Below, piece by piece: positions 50,560 through 62,609 of a stretch of 64,000 bases of DNA. The translations under genes were made by a program, and so were the position numbers. Below the pieces are notes generated by a model, which saw nothing but the letters and a program-made list of their open reading frames with translations, did no database searches and had not been told where the DNA came from. Source of the stretch: Plasmodium relictum (taxonomy: Eukaryota > Apicomplexa > Aconoidasida > Haemosporida > Plasmodiidae); assembly GCF_900005765.1 (NCBI RefSeq), contig NW_021628359.1, forward strand, positions 45,845 to 109,844, given 5' to 3'. Every line of letters starts with the position of its first letter. The first letter of the stretch is position 1.

Positions 50560-53500
50560 TTTGTTAAGACAATTAAGATTATGAAAAATATAAAGGACGG
50601 TTAGTAGAAGGTAATGGAAAAGAAGTATATATTTTACTAGATACAGGAGCATATGTAAATATGATATCAACTCACACCTCAAAAGAATTAAATATAGAAT
50701 ATGATTTAACAATTCCACCTTTTGCAATTAGAGGATTATTTGTTCATAACAATGAGAGAAAATCTAAAAAGGTTGTGGTGAAGATGCTATCCAATGGAAG
50801 AACAATTAGAACAAGTTTTGTAATCATTGAGGAAAGTAAGACGCTTATTTTACTTATCGTTACGATAATAAAACGATTAGGATACATTAGATGAAGATGA
50901 AAAACATGCATATGTCATGGAAGTTAAAGCTGAAAATACTGAGAAAAACTTGAAAAATCAAATCAAGAACTCGTAAAAAAATTTGATGGCTAAATCTGAT
51001 TTAAATAATCAGAAAAATAAAGATAAAATGAAAAATTTGTTAGAGAAAAATGTTAAGCCTTGGGAAAATAAAAATATGAAGCCTAACGATAAATATAAAG
51101 TTTCTATTAAGGTACAAGGAAAAGCTTGTCACTATAACCCTAGATTATTAATTGAAGAAATGTTAACAATATTACACCAAAAAGTAGACGAAATATTAAA
51201 ATTGAATATTATAAGTAAAGTTGTTAATGCTAAATGGACTTTACCTACTGTAATGGTACAGAAGAAAGATGGAAAGTAGAGAACCACTATAAATTTTCTT
51301 TATTTAAATAAATTTATATTAGATGATTTATATGTTATTCCTCATATTAAACATATATTTCAAACATTTAGTGGTACTATATGATCTTTGGAATATTGCA
51401 TTAGAAAGTAATAGTAAGAAATATACAAATTATGTTGTTCCCAAACATGGTACATTTGTGTTTAATGTGATATCACTTGGATTGAAAACAAGTCCTACCC
51501 AATTTCAAAGAATTATGGAAAAGATTTTTATGGAATTAATTCAAGAGAATTACGTAGTTATGTATATTGATGACATCATCATTTTAACAAAAGCGATAGA
51601 TGAACATCATAATATTTTAAAAAGAATTTACAAATTGCTGATGAACAACAATCTTGGAATAAATATTGAAAAATACGAATTATATAAAATCTCTATTACA
51701 TATTTAGGACAAATCATAGGTAGAGAAGTAATAAGACCTTCACTAGATAAAATAGAAACAATTATTAAAGCAGAAAAATCTAAATCAAAGAAACAATTAA
51801 GATCGTTTTTAGGAGATGCTAATTATTATAGGAATTATATAAGAAATTTTTCGAATTGGATTTCCAAATTAGTTCCTTTATTGACTAAAAAGAAAAAGTT
51901 TGAATGGAATAAAGAACATTCACAAGTATTCGAGCAAATTAAGAACAAAATGGCTGAAATAACTTACCTGCCATTTCCCGAGTTAAGAAAACCATATACT
52001 ATTTGTACTGATGCTTCAGATTATTCTATAGGAGTTGTATTGACTTAGATAAATAATGATACCTGAAGGATATCGAGTTGGCCTGAAAGATTCAATAAGA
52101 TTTGGCAGAAACCTTCCTGAGAAGGAAGGTCTTGCCTCATTTCAGTACGTGATCAAAACAAAGTAATAAAATGGTTACATAATCAAAAAGAAACAAAAAA
52201 TGCACCTGGAAGAACATTAGGGTATTGTGATCAAAATATCAAGTAAACATTAACATGTGGTAATAAGATCAGTATGTTATTTTTGACTTTAAAAACAGGA
52301 ACTTGTTATATAACTTACCTTTAAAGATGATATAAATATATGAGCTTTTGTACAATAAAATCGCTACATGCCATCAGAGCTGTAGTCTGTCTTTCAGGCG
52401 TCTTCGCGAGCTGGTCTTCGTCAGTACCGGTGAAACTAAGTTTATCCATTATACATCTAAGAAATTAAATGATGTTCGAAGAAACTGGAGTACAGTTGAA
52501 AAGGAATTATTTGCTATAGTAGTAGCTTGTGAAACATTTGATTATTATATTAAAGGATCTAAAGCATTAATAAAAACAGATTGTAAAAGTTTAATTGGAA
52601 TGGATTCAATTAATACTGGAAAATTGTATCGACGGAAGCTGAGATTATCGGAATTTAACTTAGAATTTTAGCATATTTAAGGAGTACAAAATAGTTTAGC
52701 TGATTGGATCACTAGATCAATAGAAGATGATACTGATCTTCCAAATTACATGGTATTATATTGTAATAAACCTTCAAAAGAATATGAAGATATATATAAT
52801 ACCCCGTCTTGTCAAGAAATTGCTGATAAAGTACGAGGAAATCAGAATAATATACCAATAGATGTAGTATGGAGGAATGAATTCCTAGTTCATTACATAA
52901 CAGGAGAACTATATATATCTAGAGAAATATAGAAATCATTTAATGTATTGGTTTCATAGTGGTAATTTTGCAGGACATTGTGGGGTAAACAAAACATTAA
53001 AGAAAATTCAGAAACACTTTTGGTGGCTTAATATTAGCAAAGAAATTGAAGATTATGTTTCGAATTGTCTAATATGTCAAATAATGCGTAATAAAAGATT
53101 TAAACCAGATGTAAATCAAGCATTATCAATACCTAATATATTTGATATGGTATCTTTAGATATCGTAGGTCCTAGAACTTGGAAAGGTAAATAATATTAT
53201 ATACAAGTAGCGATTGACCATTATCCACGGTTTATGTTAATAAATGTTACAGATAAAGCTCCTACATCTAAAAACGCAATAAATATTATAAGAAATACAT
53301 GGGCCCCTATATTTGGATGCCCCAGAAGTATTTTAACCGATCGAGGTTTAATATCTATGAGTCAAGAATTTAAAGATTATATCATTAATGAATTACAGAT
53401 AAAATTATATCATACTAGTGCATATTATCCACAAGGGAACGGTATAAATGAAAGTTCTCATAAAAGTCTTGACTATATACTTAAAACGTTATATGAAAAA

Positions 53501-54180
53501 AAAGAGTTGCATTTTGAACAAATAGTTAAAAATGTCATTTTAATATATAATAACACTCATCATGGTGCTATTGGAGAAACACCTTACTTTTCGATATATG
53601 GAATAGATTGCATACGCCCAGATTTTTCAAAAATAACACCAAAAACAACTAAAGAGATGAAGATTATTTACTTAAATGATCTTTGTAAAAACGAGAATGA
53701 AGATTTAATTAAAATAAAGGAAAAATCTTTAAGAATAAAGAGTTTAAAGTAGGAGATATTGTATCTTGTGAATTATCCGAATATGAGAGAAATTAAATGA
53801 AGCATAGTGGAAATTGACAATATAAACCACATTGGTTTTTCCCGCATATAGTGACAGATGTTAAAAATGGAACTAAAAGCCATACCCATTTATTATAGAG
53901 GAAAAGAAATATATATTCCTTTGTCAAGGATAAAACTATTAAACAATAAAACTAATGAAATATATGAAAAGAGAATAAGGAATTTAATACAAGTAATTGA
54001 CCATAGTAAAAGAAAATTAGATACCAAAAATGTGTTAAAACTAAAAGATTATTTCGATATTTGGGATAAAAATAACTTTTTACAATTAGAGCATTTGAGT
54101 AATAAGGATAAAAAAAATTAATAAAGAAATACAAAAGGGGTTAGAAGTTATAAAACAAGACAAAGAGAGTAAAATATAAG
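50560..54180 (+). pseudogene. pol polyprotein, broken
   Basis: Protease: ILLDTGAYVNMIS near 50632-50670. RT: NPRLLIEEMLTILHQKVDEI, the QKKDGK block, ILDDLYVIPHIKH, then a deletion that removes motif A (Asp-bearing) between TFSGT and the following block; motif B LGLKTSPTQFQRIMEKIF; motif C MYIDDII. RNase H: YTICTDASDYSIG, split by the insert at 52061-52430, then NWSTVEKELFAIVVACETF. Integrase: HSGNFAGHCG and CLICQ (zinc-binding), SLDIVGPR, ILTDRG and INESSHKS (D, D and E of the active site), and the C-terminal region. Roles: Gag/Pol cleavage, cDNA synthesis, RNA removal and genomic insertion. There are several in-frame stops and shifts. No chromodomain is recognised. Confidence 0.9.
52061..52430. 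other. GC-richer foreign-looking insertion in RNase H
   Basis: Sequence similarity to the other element stops after gataaataatgat and resumes at gaaactaagtttatccat. Between them lie about 370 bases unlike anything else in the window, with stretches such as ggcgtcttcgcgagctggtc and gagttggcctgaaag. No hairpin LTR ends and no clear duplication are seen. A short frame begins at 52059. Origin unknown: another mobile element, horizontally acquired host or vector DNA, or an assembly chimera. Confidence 0.75.
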
Positions 54181-54181
54181 T

Positions 54182-54212
54182 AATATCATTACTTCCCTTA
54201 AGTGATGGAATA
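54182..54212 (+). promoter_or_regulatory. Conserved pre-3'-LTR motif
   Basis: aatatcattacttcccttaa followed by gtgatgg sits where the polypurine tract should be and recurs before the 3' LTRs at 17611, 44014 (worn) and, in reverse, 55524. It can form a short stem (ATCA.TTA / TAA.TGAT). It is not purine-rich on the plus strand. Confidence 0.5.
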
Positions 54213-54413
54213 TGGTTAATAAAAGATGTTATTAACCTTTTATAGTATATTAAGTTAGTTTACTAGTCGTGTATGTACAAGTTAGCCATGCACTGACGCT
54301 AGTAAAAAAAAAAAATGAAATTATTTTTTTTTTGTTGGTTGATGCTTGTTCTAATTAAAAAGAGAATTAATTTTTGTTACATGAAAAATTTAAAGAAACA
54401 AAAAGTATAATGT
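54213..54413 (+). repeat. 3' LTR, truncated
   Basis: First 201 bases of a family A LTR (TGGTTAATAAAAGATGTT), closely matching the 5' LTR. It is broken off at aaaaagtataatgt by a reverse LTR, and its missing part is not found on the other side. Confidence 0.85.
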
Positions 54414-55035
54414 TGATTTATTAATTAGATACTTAATGACTTTGCTAGAGTATTAAACAAAAAAATTAACAAAGAGTATGTATAAATAAATATACGTTTT
54501 TAAATATATATGTACTTATTTTTATTGTATATATAATGGTTTCTTATGATACATAATATTTAATTTAAATATTAAATTTTACTGCATCTTTTAATAGAAA
54601 TGTTAAACTGTTATAAAAGAGTTTTTATTTACAAAGAATAAGTATATTATTTTGATTAAAAACACACATACAAGTCATAACAATTAGCAAAAGTCAAAAC
54701 TCTAATTTAGTCGATGTTATTTCAAAAATATACATTGAATATAAAAAAAACATAATAATTTTTATTTCTTTTAGTTTTTCATGTAACACAAATTAATTCT
54801 CTTTTTAATTCGAAAAACAAAAAACATCAATCAACTATTCCCAAAAAAAAAAAGAAAAATAATTTTAATTTTTTTTTAATTACAAAGATGTATATAAATA
54901 AAAATAAACAAAAAAAAAAATAACTTTATATTTTTCTTTTTTTTATAATTAGCGTCAGTGCATGGCTAACTTGTACATACACTAGTAAACTAGTTTAGTA
55001 TGCTACAAAAGGTTAATAATATGTTTTATTAACTA
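54414..55035 (-). repeat. LTR, family A (reverse)
   Basis: TGATTTATTAATTAGATAC to ttttattaacta. Its right-hand ~350 bases are almost identical to 62870-63229. Flanks aatgt and aatat are a 4/5 match. Confidence 0.8.
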
Positions 55036-55054
55036 AATATATAATTAAATATGC

Positions 55055-55524
55055 TGATTTATATATATATACTTATTTTTATTATATATATATAACTTTT
55101 TAATTGAATTAAGCAATTATGTATTAACAGAAATTTTTACTTTTATAAATGTATTCTTATTTACAAAGGATAAGTATATTCTTTTAAATAAAAATACGCA
55201 CACAAAATTTTTGGCAAATAACGAAAATTAAACTCTGAGTTATTCAATGTTATTTCAAAATATACAAATCTAACATAACTTAAAACATTACAATTTTTAC
55301 ATTAATTCTTATGTTACAATTAAAAATTAATCTCTCCAAATAAAAAATGCTACTCAACACCTAAAAAAGAAAAAGAAATTTTAATTTTTTTTTTTTTAAT
55401 AATTACAAAGATATATAAAGATAAAAATAAACAAAAAAAAAGTTAGTGCATGGGTGACTTCATTTTACTGAGTAGTAGCTCATTTTATTTTACAAAAGGT
55501 TAATAACAATTTTTTTATTAATCA
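55055..55524 (-). repeat. 3' LTR of the reverse integrase fragment, end missing
   Basis: Reverse LTR whose 5' end (ttttattaatca at 55513-55524) abuts the reverse integrase fragment. Its far end lacks the 3' hairpin. Confidence 0.7.
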
Positions 55525-56199
55525 TACTATATCACTTAGGGGAAGCAATGATATTACTTATATTTTGCTCCTTTTGGTTTTATAACTTCTAACCCCTTCT
55601 GTATTTCTGTACTAATTTTTCTATCCTTGTTGCCCAGATCTTAAAATTGTGACAGTTTATCTCTATTACAAATATCAAAATAATTCTTTGGTTTTAATAC
55701 ATTCGTAGTATCTAATTTTCTTTAACGAAGGTCAATTATTTTTATTAATTTTCTTATTTGTTTTTTATATATTTCATTAGTTTTATTATTTAATAGTATT
55801 ATATTTGATAAAGAAGTGTGTATTTCCTTGCCTCTATAATGAATAAGTGTGGCTTTTAAATTCCCATTTTCTATTTTATTCACTCTATGCAGGAATAACA
55901 AATATGGTTTATATTGTCTATTTTAACTGTAATATTTCACTTGGTTTTTTTCATATTCATTCAATTTATAAGATATAAAATCTTTAACTTTAATATATTT
56001 ATTCATAATTAAAGATTTTTTTTTTATTTTAATTAAACCCTTATTCAAGTTTTTCCATCGATCATTTAAATAAATAATCATCATCTCTCTAGTTGTTTCA
56101 GGTGTTATTTTTAAAAAACCTGGACATATAAAATCTATTACATATATAGAAAAGTAAAGTGTTTCTCCAACAGAGTCACGAAGGGTGTTATTATATATT
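55525..56199 (-). mobile_element. Ty3/Gypsy integrase C-terminal fragment (reverse)
   Basis: On the minus strand it reads YNNTLRDSVGETLYFSIY, then ITPETTREMMIIYLND, VKDFISYKLNEYEKNQ and so on, colinear with the integrase end of the element at 48218. It finishes with the pre-LTR motif (ttgcttcccctaagtgat on the minus strand). It is truncated upstream by the forward LTR at 56200. Confidence 0.8.
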
Positions 56200-56709
56200 T
56201 TGTTAATAAAGGATATTATTAACTTTTTGTAATACATTAAACAAGTTTCCTAGTCATGAATATACAAGTTAGCTATGCACTAACATTAGTTATAAAAAAA
56301 AATATATATATACATAGCTATATTTTTGTTTATTTTTATTTTTATATATCTTTGTAATTTAAAAAAAAAAAAGATTTTATTTTTTTTTGGGAGTTTGCAT
56401 TTTTTGAATTAAGAGATTATTAATTTTTAATTGAAATATAAAAATTAATGAATAAAAGATATGTTTATGTTATATCCAATTTGTATATTTTGAAATAATA
56501 GTGAATAACTTAATTTTGTGTGTGTTTTTTTAATTAAAAGAATATACTTATTCTTTGTAAATAAAAATACATTTATAAAAGTAAATATATACCTGTTAAG
56601 CAATATGGAATTGCTTAATTCAAATTAAAAATTATATATATATAAATTACTATATATAATAAAAATAAGTATATATATATATAAATCAGTATATTTAATT
56701 ATACTTGCT
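56200..56709 (+). repeat. LTR, family A, 3' end missing
   Basis: TTGTTAATAAAGGATATT start and a normal body with internal hairpins. It is cut by the next forward LTR in the AT run. Confidence 0.65.
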
Positions 56710-57304
56710 TGGCTAATAAAAAAATTGTTATTAACTTTTTATAAAATAAAATGAGCTATCAGGAAAATATATATCAGCTATGCACTAACGCTAATGAAAA
56801 AAAAAAATAATATAAAGCTATTTTTTTTTGTTTATTTTATTTATATACATCTTTGTAATTAAAAAAAAATAAAATAAAATTATTTTTTTTTTTTGTAGGT
56901 TGACAAATGTTAGAATTAAAAAGAGAATTAATTTTTACTTACATAAAAACTTAATAGATGAAAAGGTATGTTTACGCTGTTTAAATGTGTATATTTTGAA
57001 ATAATGTTGAATAAATCAGAGTTTTAATCTTTTGTTATTCGTTATAAATTTTTTTTGTTTGTTTTTATTAAAAGAATATGCTCATTTTTTGTAAATAAAA
57101 ACACATTTATAAAAATAAACATATATATGTTAAGTAATACAGAATATTTTAATGTATAATATAATTATTACACATTATAAAATGCCCATATATATATAAT
57201 AAAAATAAGTATATATATATAAAAAACGTATATTTAGTTATAGATGCTAATTATTAATTTGTTTGTCCAATACTGAAGTCATTAAACAGACAATTAATAA
57301 AATA
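56710..57304 (+). repeat. LTR, family A
   Basis: TGGCTAATAAAAAAATTG to gacaattaataaaata. The 3' hairpin lacks part of its loop (actgaagtc for actctagcaaagtc). Confidence 0.7.
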
Positions 57305-57371
57305 ATACTCTTTATTAATCTGTTTATTTAAAGTCCTAGCAAAGTTATTAAATAAGCAACTATTAAATCAC
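57305..57371 (+). repeat. LTR 3' end fragment
   Basis: Terminal hairpin only: tctttattaatctgttt and gcaactattaaatca. Confidence 0.6.
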
Positions 57372-57554
57372 ATATCTAATATTTATTACACTTTTTATCA
57401 ATATAAAAAAAAGAAAAAAGTAAATATTAACAGATATATATGATACAGATAATATTATGATTTCTTAGAAAGAGAAAGAAAGAATTGTCTAGTTCTTTTT
57501 TATTATTTACATATGTATTTGTGCTAAAACGAATATGTACGTATATTCCACGAA

Positions 57555-58168
57555 TGATTTATTAATTACCTGCTCAAAGATTTTGCTAGAGTATTGGACA
57601 AACAAATTAATAAAGAGCATTATAACTAAATATACGTTTTATATATATATATATATATATATTAATTTTTATTATATATTGATTTATTAATTTCCTGTTT
57701 AACGACTTTGCTATTTTACTGCTTCTTTTAATAAACATGTTAAATTGTTATAAAGAGGTTTTTATTTACAAAGAATCTGTTTATTCTTTTAATTAAAAAA
57801 ACATACATATAATTTATAACAATTAACAAAAGTCAAAACTCTGATTTATTCAATATTATTTCAAAAATATACATTAAATATAACATTAACATTATACTGT
57901 TTCATTTATTAAGTTTTTATGTAAGTAAAATTAATTCTCTTTTTAATTCGAACAAATGTCAAAAACCATCGAAAAAAAAAAATAATTTTAATTTTTTTTT
58001 TTTTTAGTTACAAAGATGTATATAATATATAAATAAACAAAACAAAAAATAACTTTATATATTTATTTTTTTTTTTTAACTAGCATCAGTTCATGGCTGA
58101 CTCATATTTTCCTGATTGGTAGCTCATTTTATTTTACAAAAGGTTAATAACAATTTTTTTATTAACCA
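57555..58168 (-). repeat. Solo LTR, family A (reverse), with perfect ACGAA duplication
   Basis: TGATTTATTAATTACC to ttttattaacca. Flanks are acgaa on both sides. Inside, near 57684-57715, a second partial copy of the LTR end (tgatttattaatttcctg) replaces part of the AT run, so the copy is itself a mosaic. Confidence 0.88.
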
Positions 58169-58385
58169 ACGAAAGAATAAAATAGTACAAACTTTTTCTT
58201 TTATATTTTTTATCAAAAGGAAAAATTTAATTATATGTTTTAAATTATTACGTATATATATTTTGTTTATATAGATGTAATAATTATTATTTTGATAATT
58301 ATATATTAAATAAAATTATCTATTTTATTTATATTTTTTTTTATATCACCTTGTGATGAAAAAAATTGTGATCAATATATATATC

Positions 58386-58990
58386 TGGTTAATAAAAGAT
58401 GCTATTAACCTTTTATAGTGCATTTAGTTTACTAGTTGTGTATTTATAAGTTGGTCATGCACTGACTCTAGTTAGAAAAAAAAAAAATTATAAAGTTATT
58501 TTTTTTGTTTTGTTTATTTTTACTGTATATACATCTTTGTAATTAAAGAAAAAAAAAATTATTTTTTTTTTTTTGTCGGTTGATGTTGGTTCGAATTAAA
58601 AAAAGAATTAATTTTTATTTATATAAAAACTTAATGAATGAAAAAGTATAATGTTAATGTTATATTCAATGTATATTTTTGAAATAACATTAAATAAATT
58701 AGAGTTTTGACTTTTGTTAATTGTTATAAATTGTATGTATGTTTTTTTAATTAAAAGGATATATTTATTCTTTGTAAATGAAAACTCTTTTATAACAGTT
58801 TAACATGTCTATTAAAAGATTCAGTAAAATTTAATTCAAATTAAATATTATGCATCATAAGAAATCATTATATATATAATAAAAACAAGTATATATATAT
58901 CTAAAAACGCATATTTATTTATGCATAGTCTTTATTAATTAGTTTGTTTACTACTCTATCAAAGTCATTAAGCAGGCAATTAATAAATCA
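58386..58990 (+). repeat. LTR, family A
   Basis: TGGTTAATAAAAGATGCT to ggcaattaataaatca. Flanks atatc and atacc are a 4/5 duplication. Confidence 0.82.
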
Positions 58991-60630
58991 ATACCCTAGT
59001 AATTTAATAATTTATATTCTTTATCTCTGATTATTCAAATCGTCTTAATAATTTATCTATATAAGTTCCATTATTATAATTATATTATTTTTATAATTTA
59101 AATTATATAATCATTTATTTTTTTTTTTTTATCATTCCACTTAATTATAGAATTGCACATTATTATAATATCTTAATTTTTTTCAATTTTTATTTTTATA
59201 ATTTAAAATTACTATATACACATATTTATTTTGTAATATTAAAATTAATAGTAAAATAATTATTGCATTGTATTAAAATAAAATTTTTATTACTTAAAAA
59301 CAAAAATAAAATATTTTTTCCATGATTATTAATGAACACACAATTATATAACTTGTAATTCTTATACTATTAATAATTAATAAATAAATTTAACTATTGC
59401 TATTTAAAAATATATTTATATGATGTATTCTTTTTTTCTTATTTTTATATTTAATAATCTTTAATTGCTATTTTAATAACCATTTCATGACAATTTTTAT
59501 TAAATTTTATATTCTTATTTTTAAAGAAATTTTTCTTTTTTTTTGTAATTTATCATTAATTACATATTTTCAAATAATTATATATTTCTTATATATAAAA
59601 TAATAATATTTAAATTATTTATATAATAGATTAAAAGCAATTCTTTTTAATTAAACAAATATTTTATATAACAAAGCAAAAAAAAATTATTATAACATAT
59701 ATTCTTTAAAACACATTTTTTGTTTATCTTTTGAATATCTTTTGCATTTATAATGCTTATTTCTTTTATTTTGTTTGAATTATTATCATCGTTTTCTGTT
59801 TAGATATATTGGCAATTAAAAAGAATAATTTTATTATTTTCATTTTTTATTTTCCAAATATATCTATTTTTATTTTTTTAATTTGTTTGTAATGAAAATT
59901 CTAAAGAAATTATTTTTATAATACATTAATTTAAATGTTTTAAGAGTAAATGAAATAACTAAAAAATGATAAAAATTATTGTTGAATAGCATTATAAAAA
60001 AAAAAAAACAAAAAGTATTATTCAAATGAAAAATGATTTATTAATTAACAAATAAAAAATTTAAATGACAATAAAATAAAATCGAAGATGTTAATTGATA
60101 TGAAAAATTCATCTATGAATAATCCTATCTTAATTTTTTTAATTTTATATTTTTAATTTATAAATTTTATACTTTTATGCATTTATGCATGCAATTACTT
60201 ATTTTATATACATCGAAAAATCACTTCAAGATATTAACTTTAAAATATTTTATTTATATTAAAAAAAAAAATAATAATATCTTTTGCATATTTATTTTTT
60301 AAAATTTTGAAATTTCTAAAAATAACATTATAAAAAAAAATTCATAGTATTTAATATTTAACATGTAGAGTTATAGCAATTTACATAATTTTAATTAATG
60401 TATAATTTTTTTGTAGAGATTATTAATTAAATAATTTAAATTAAAATTTAAAAAAAAAAAATTTTCTCTTAAAATTATACTTATATTTTCCTATAATTTT
60501 ATCATTTTTTTTAATTTAAAAAGATTTATCTTGATTTTAATTATAGGCAATAAATCATATTAAAAATATATTAAGAATAGCTTTTTATTCAAAAGAGTTA
60601 TTTTGTATTTTAAAAATATAAAATTTAAGC
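58991..60630. other. Gene-free AT-rich region
   Basis: No gene or LTR recognised. The right part should hold the promoter of the gene at 60631. Confidence 0.6.
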
Positions 60631-61327
60631 ATGTTATATTTTAAAAGATCAAATGGTGATTTAAGGAAATGCCTTTTAGATTTTAGCAATATTACCATCA
60701 AAAGTTATTCCACATATTCACATATAAATAAAGGAGAAAAATATAAAAAGAAAAGCATTATGATTCCCGTTTTTTTAAAAATTTTTACTGCGTTATTTCT
60801 TGGAATCTTATGTTTTCTTTTAGGAGTAATATAACATCCATATCAAGTGTTAACATTTTTATATGAAAGTGTTTATTTAAATTAGCATTCTATTGATATA
60901 AGTATATTTTTTGTTTTAACTTACGAATTTTTAGTGTTTATTCAAAGAGAAAAATCTTCAAATTTCTGCACCAAAATTTAATAAAGATCATCTAAGGATT
61001 CTAGTAGAGAAAGAATCATGGTATTTAAATAGTCTTGAATACATGAATCGTCCACCTGAAGAGTTTGAAAGACATCTTATTAAATTTATAGTTTCAATAA
61101 TGAAAGATATGCTTATAAATTGGGAAGATATATGTTTTAATAGAAATGTAAGACTTCACCCATTAGGAGGGACATGGAAACGAGAAATACTCAAGCATTG
61201 GTTTGATAAAGTGCACAGAGATATAAAAAATATTTGTGATAAAATTTCTGAAGAATGTGAGATATTTAATAAAGGCTATTCTACTGATTTATTATTTGCC
61301 TGTTTAATGGCTTTGCTAGGGTATTGA
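60631..61327 (+). pseudogene. PEXEL exported-protein gene truncated by an LTR
   Basis: Exon 1 (60631-60825) ends in a hydrophobic segment (residues ~45-65). Exon 2 starts at 60935 after a GT-AG intron (gtaatata ... tttttag), codon to codon. RILVE at 86-90 is an R-x-L-x-E PEXEL about 20 residues beyond the hydrophobic segment, the same layout as the gene at 19910. The rest is helical with spaced tryptophans (ESWYLN, NWEDIC, GTWKREILKHWF). At 61285 the frame enters a reverse LTR and reads 14 more codons to a stop, giving ~195 residues in all. No continuation of coding sequence is seen beyond the LTR, so the original C-terminus is lost. Could still be expressed as a truncated product. Family not recognised; a PHIST-like helical domain is possible but unproven. 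Confidence 0.75.
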
Positions 61328-61870
61328 ACAAACAAATTAATAAAGAGCATGTATAACTAAATATACATTTTTATATGTATATATACTTATTTTTATTATA
61401 TATATAATGGCTTCTTATAATGAGTAATATTTAATTTGAATTAAATTATACTGCATTGCTTAATACACATGTTAAACTGTTATAAATAAGTTTTTATTTA
61501 CAAAGAATCAGTATATTATTTTAATTAAAAGCACACATACAATTTATAAAAAATAACAAAAGTTAAAATTCTAACTTATTCAATGTTATTTCAATATATA
61601 TATCCCTTTTTTTTTTTTTGTAAATAAAAAAAATTAATTCTTTTTTTGATTCAAACAAATGTCAACCGACAAAAAAAAAAAAAAAATAATTTTAATTTTT
61701 TTTTTTTTAATTACAAAGATGTATATAAATAAAATAAACAAACAAAAAAAAAATAACTTTATATATTTTTTTTTTTTTTAACTAGAGTCAGTGCATGGTT
61801 GACTTCTATTTTCCTGACTGGTAGCTCATTTTATTTTACAAAAGGTTAATGACAATTTTTTTGTTAACCA
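61285..61870 (-). repeat. LTR, family A (reverse), cutting the PEXEL gene
   Basis: TGATTTATTATTTGCC to ttttgttaacca, complete. Flanks tctac and aatat do not match, so flanking sequence has been lost or rearranged since insertion. Confidence 0.8.
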
Positions 61871-62120
61871 AATATTTATTACATATTGATCAATAAATAT
61901 TAATATCGAACTATTTTAAATTGTACTAAGAAGGAATATAACATAGATAATATTTTATTTATGCATATATGATATATGGGGAAAATATATATATTAGAAT
62001 GAATACACTAAGAATAAAAAATATTTATATTTTTTTTTACTTATATATACAAAAAAAAAAATAATATATATATATTTACATATGCTTATAATTTTTTCTT
62101 TTTTTAAATATGTGGTTGAT

Positions 62121-62609
62121 TGGTTAATAATAGATATTATTAACCTTTTATAGTACACTAAGCTAGTTTACTAGTCGTGCATGCACAAATTAGCCATGCA
62201 CTGATGCTAGTTATAAAAAAAAAAATATAAAGTTAATTTTTTTTTGTTTGTTTATTTTTATTTATATACATCTTTTAAATAAAAAAAAAAAAAAAAAATT
62301 AAAATTATTTTTTTTTTTAAGGGGATTGTTGGATGTTTATTATTTTTTTTTTGAATTATAAAGAATTAACTTTTACTCTTAAAAACTTAAGATATAAAAC
62401 GAAGAATGTTTATGTTATATTCAATGTATATATTTTGAAATAACATTGAATAAATTAGAGTTTTGACATTCGTTAATTGCCATAAATTGTATTTATATTT
62501 TCAATTAAAAGAATAAACTGATTCTTTGTAAATAAAAACTTCTTATAACAATTTAACATACTTATTAAAAGATGCAGTAAATTTTAAATCAAATTAAATA
62601 TTATGCATC
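62121..62609 (+). repeat. LTR, family A, 3' truncated
   Basis: TGGTTAATAATAGATATT start with full A/T tracts and inner hairpins. It ends at ttatgcatc where a reverse LTR begins. Confidence 0.75.

Larger units (their letters stand above)
48218..54413 (+). mobile_element. Best-preserved Ty3/Gypsy element
   Basis: 5' LTR (48218-48811), primer-binding site, gag, pol (protease, RT, RNase H, integrase) and the first 201 bases of the 3' LTR (54213-54413), where a reverse LTR has inserted. Domain order puts it in Ty3/Gypsy (Metaviridae-type). It is dead: several stops, an RT deletion over motif A, a solo LTR in gag and a ~370 bp foreign-looking insert in RNase H. Even so, protease DTG, RT YIDD and integrase D, D and E are present, so decay is recent relative to the 38908 copy. 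Confidence 0.92.
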
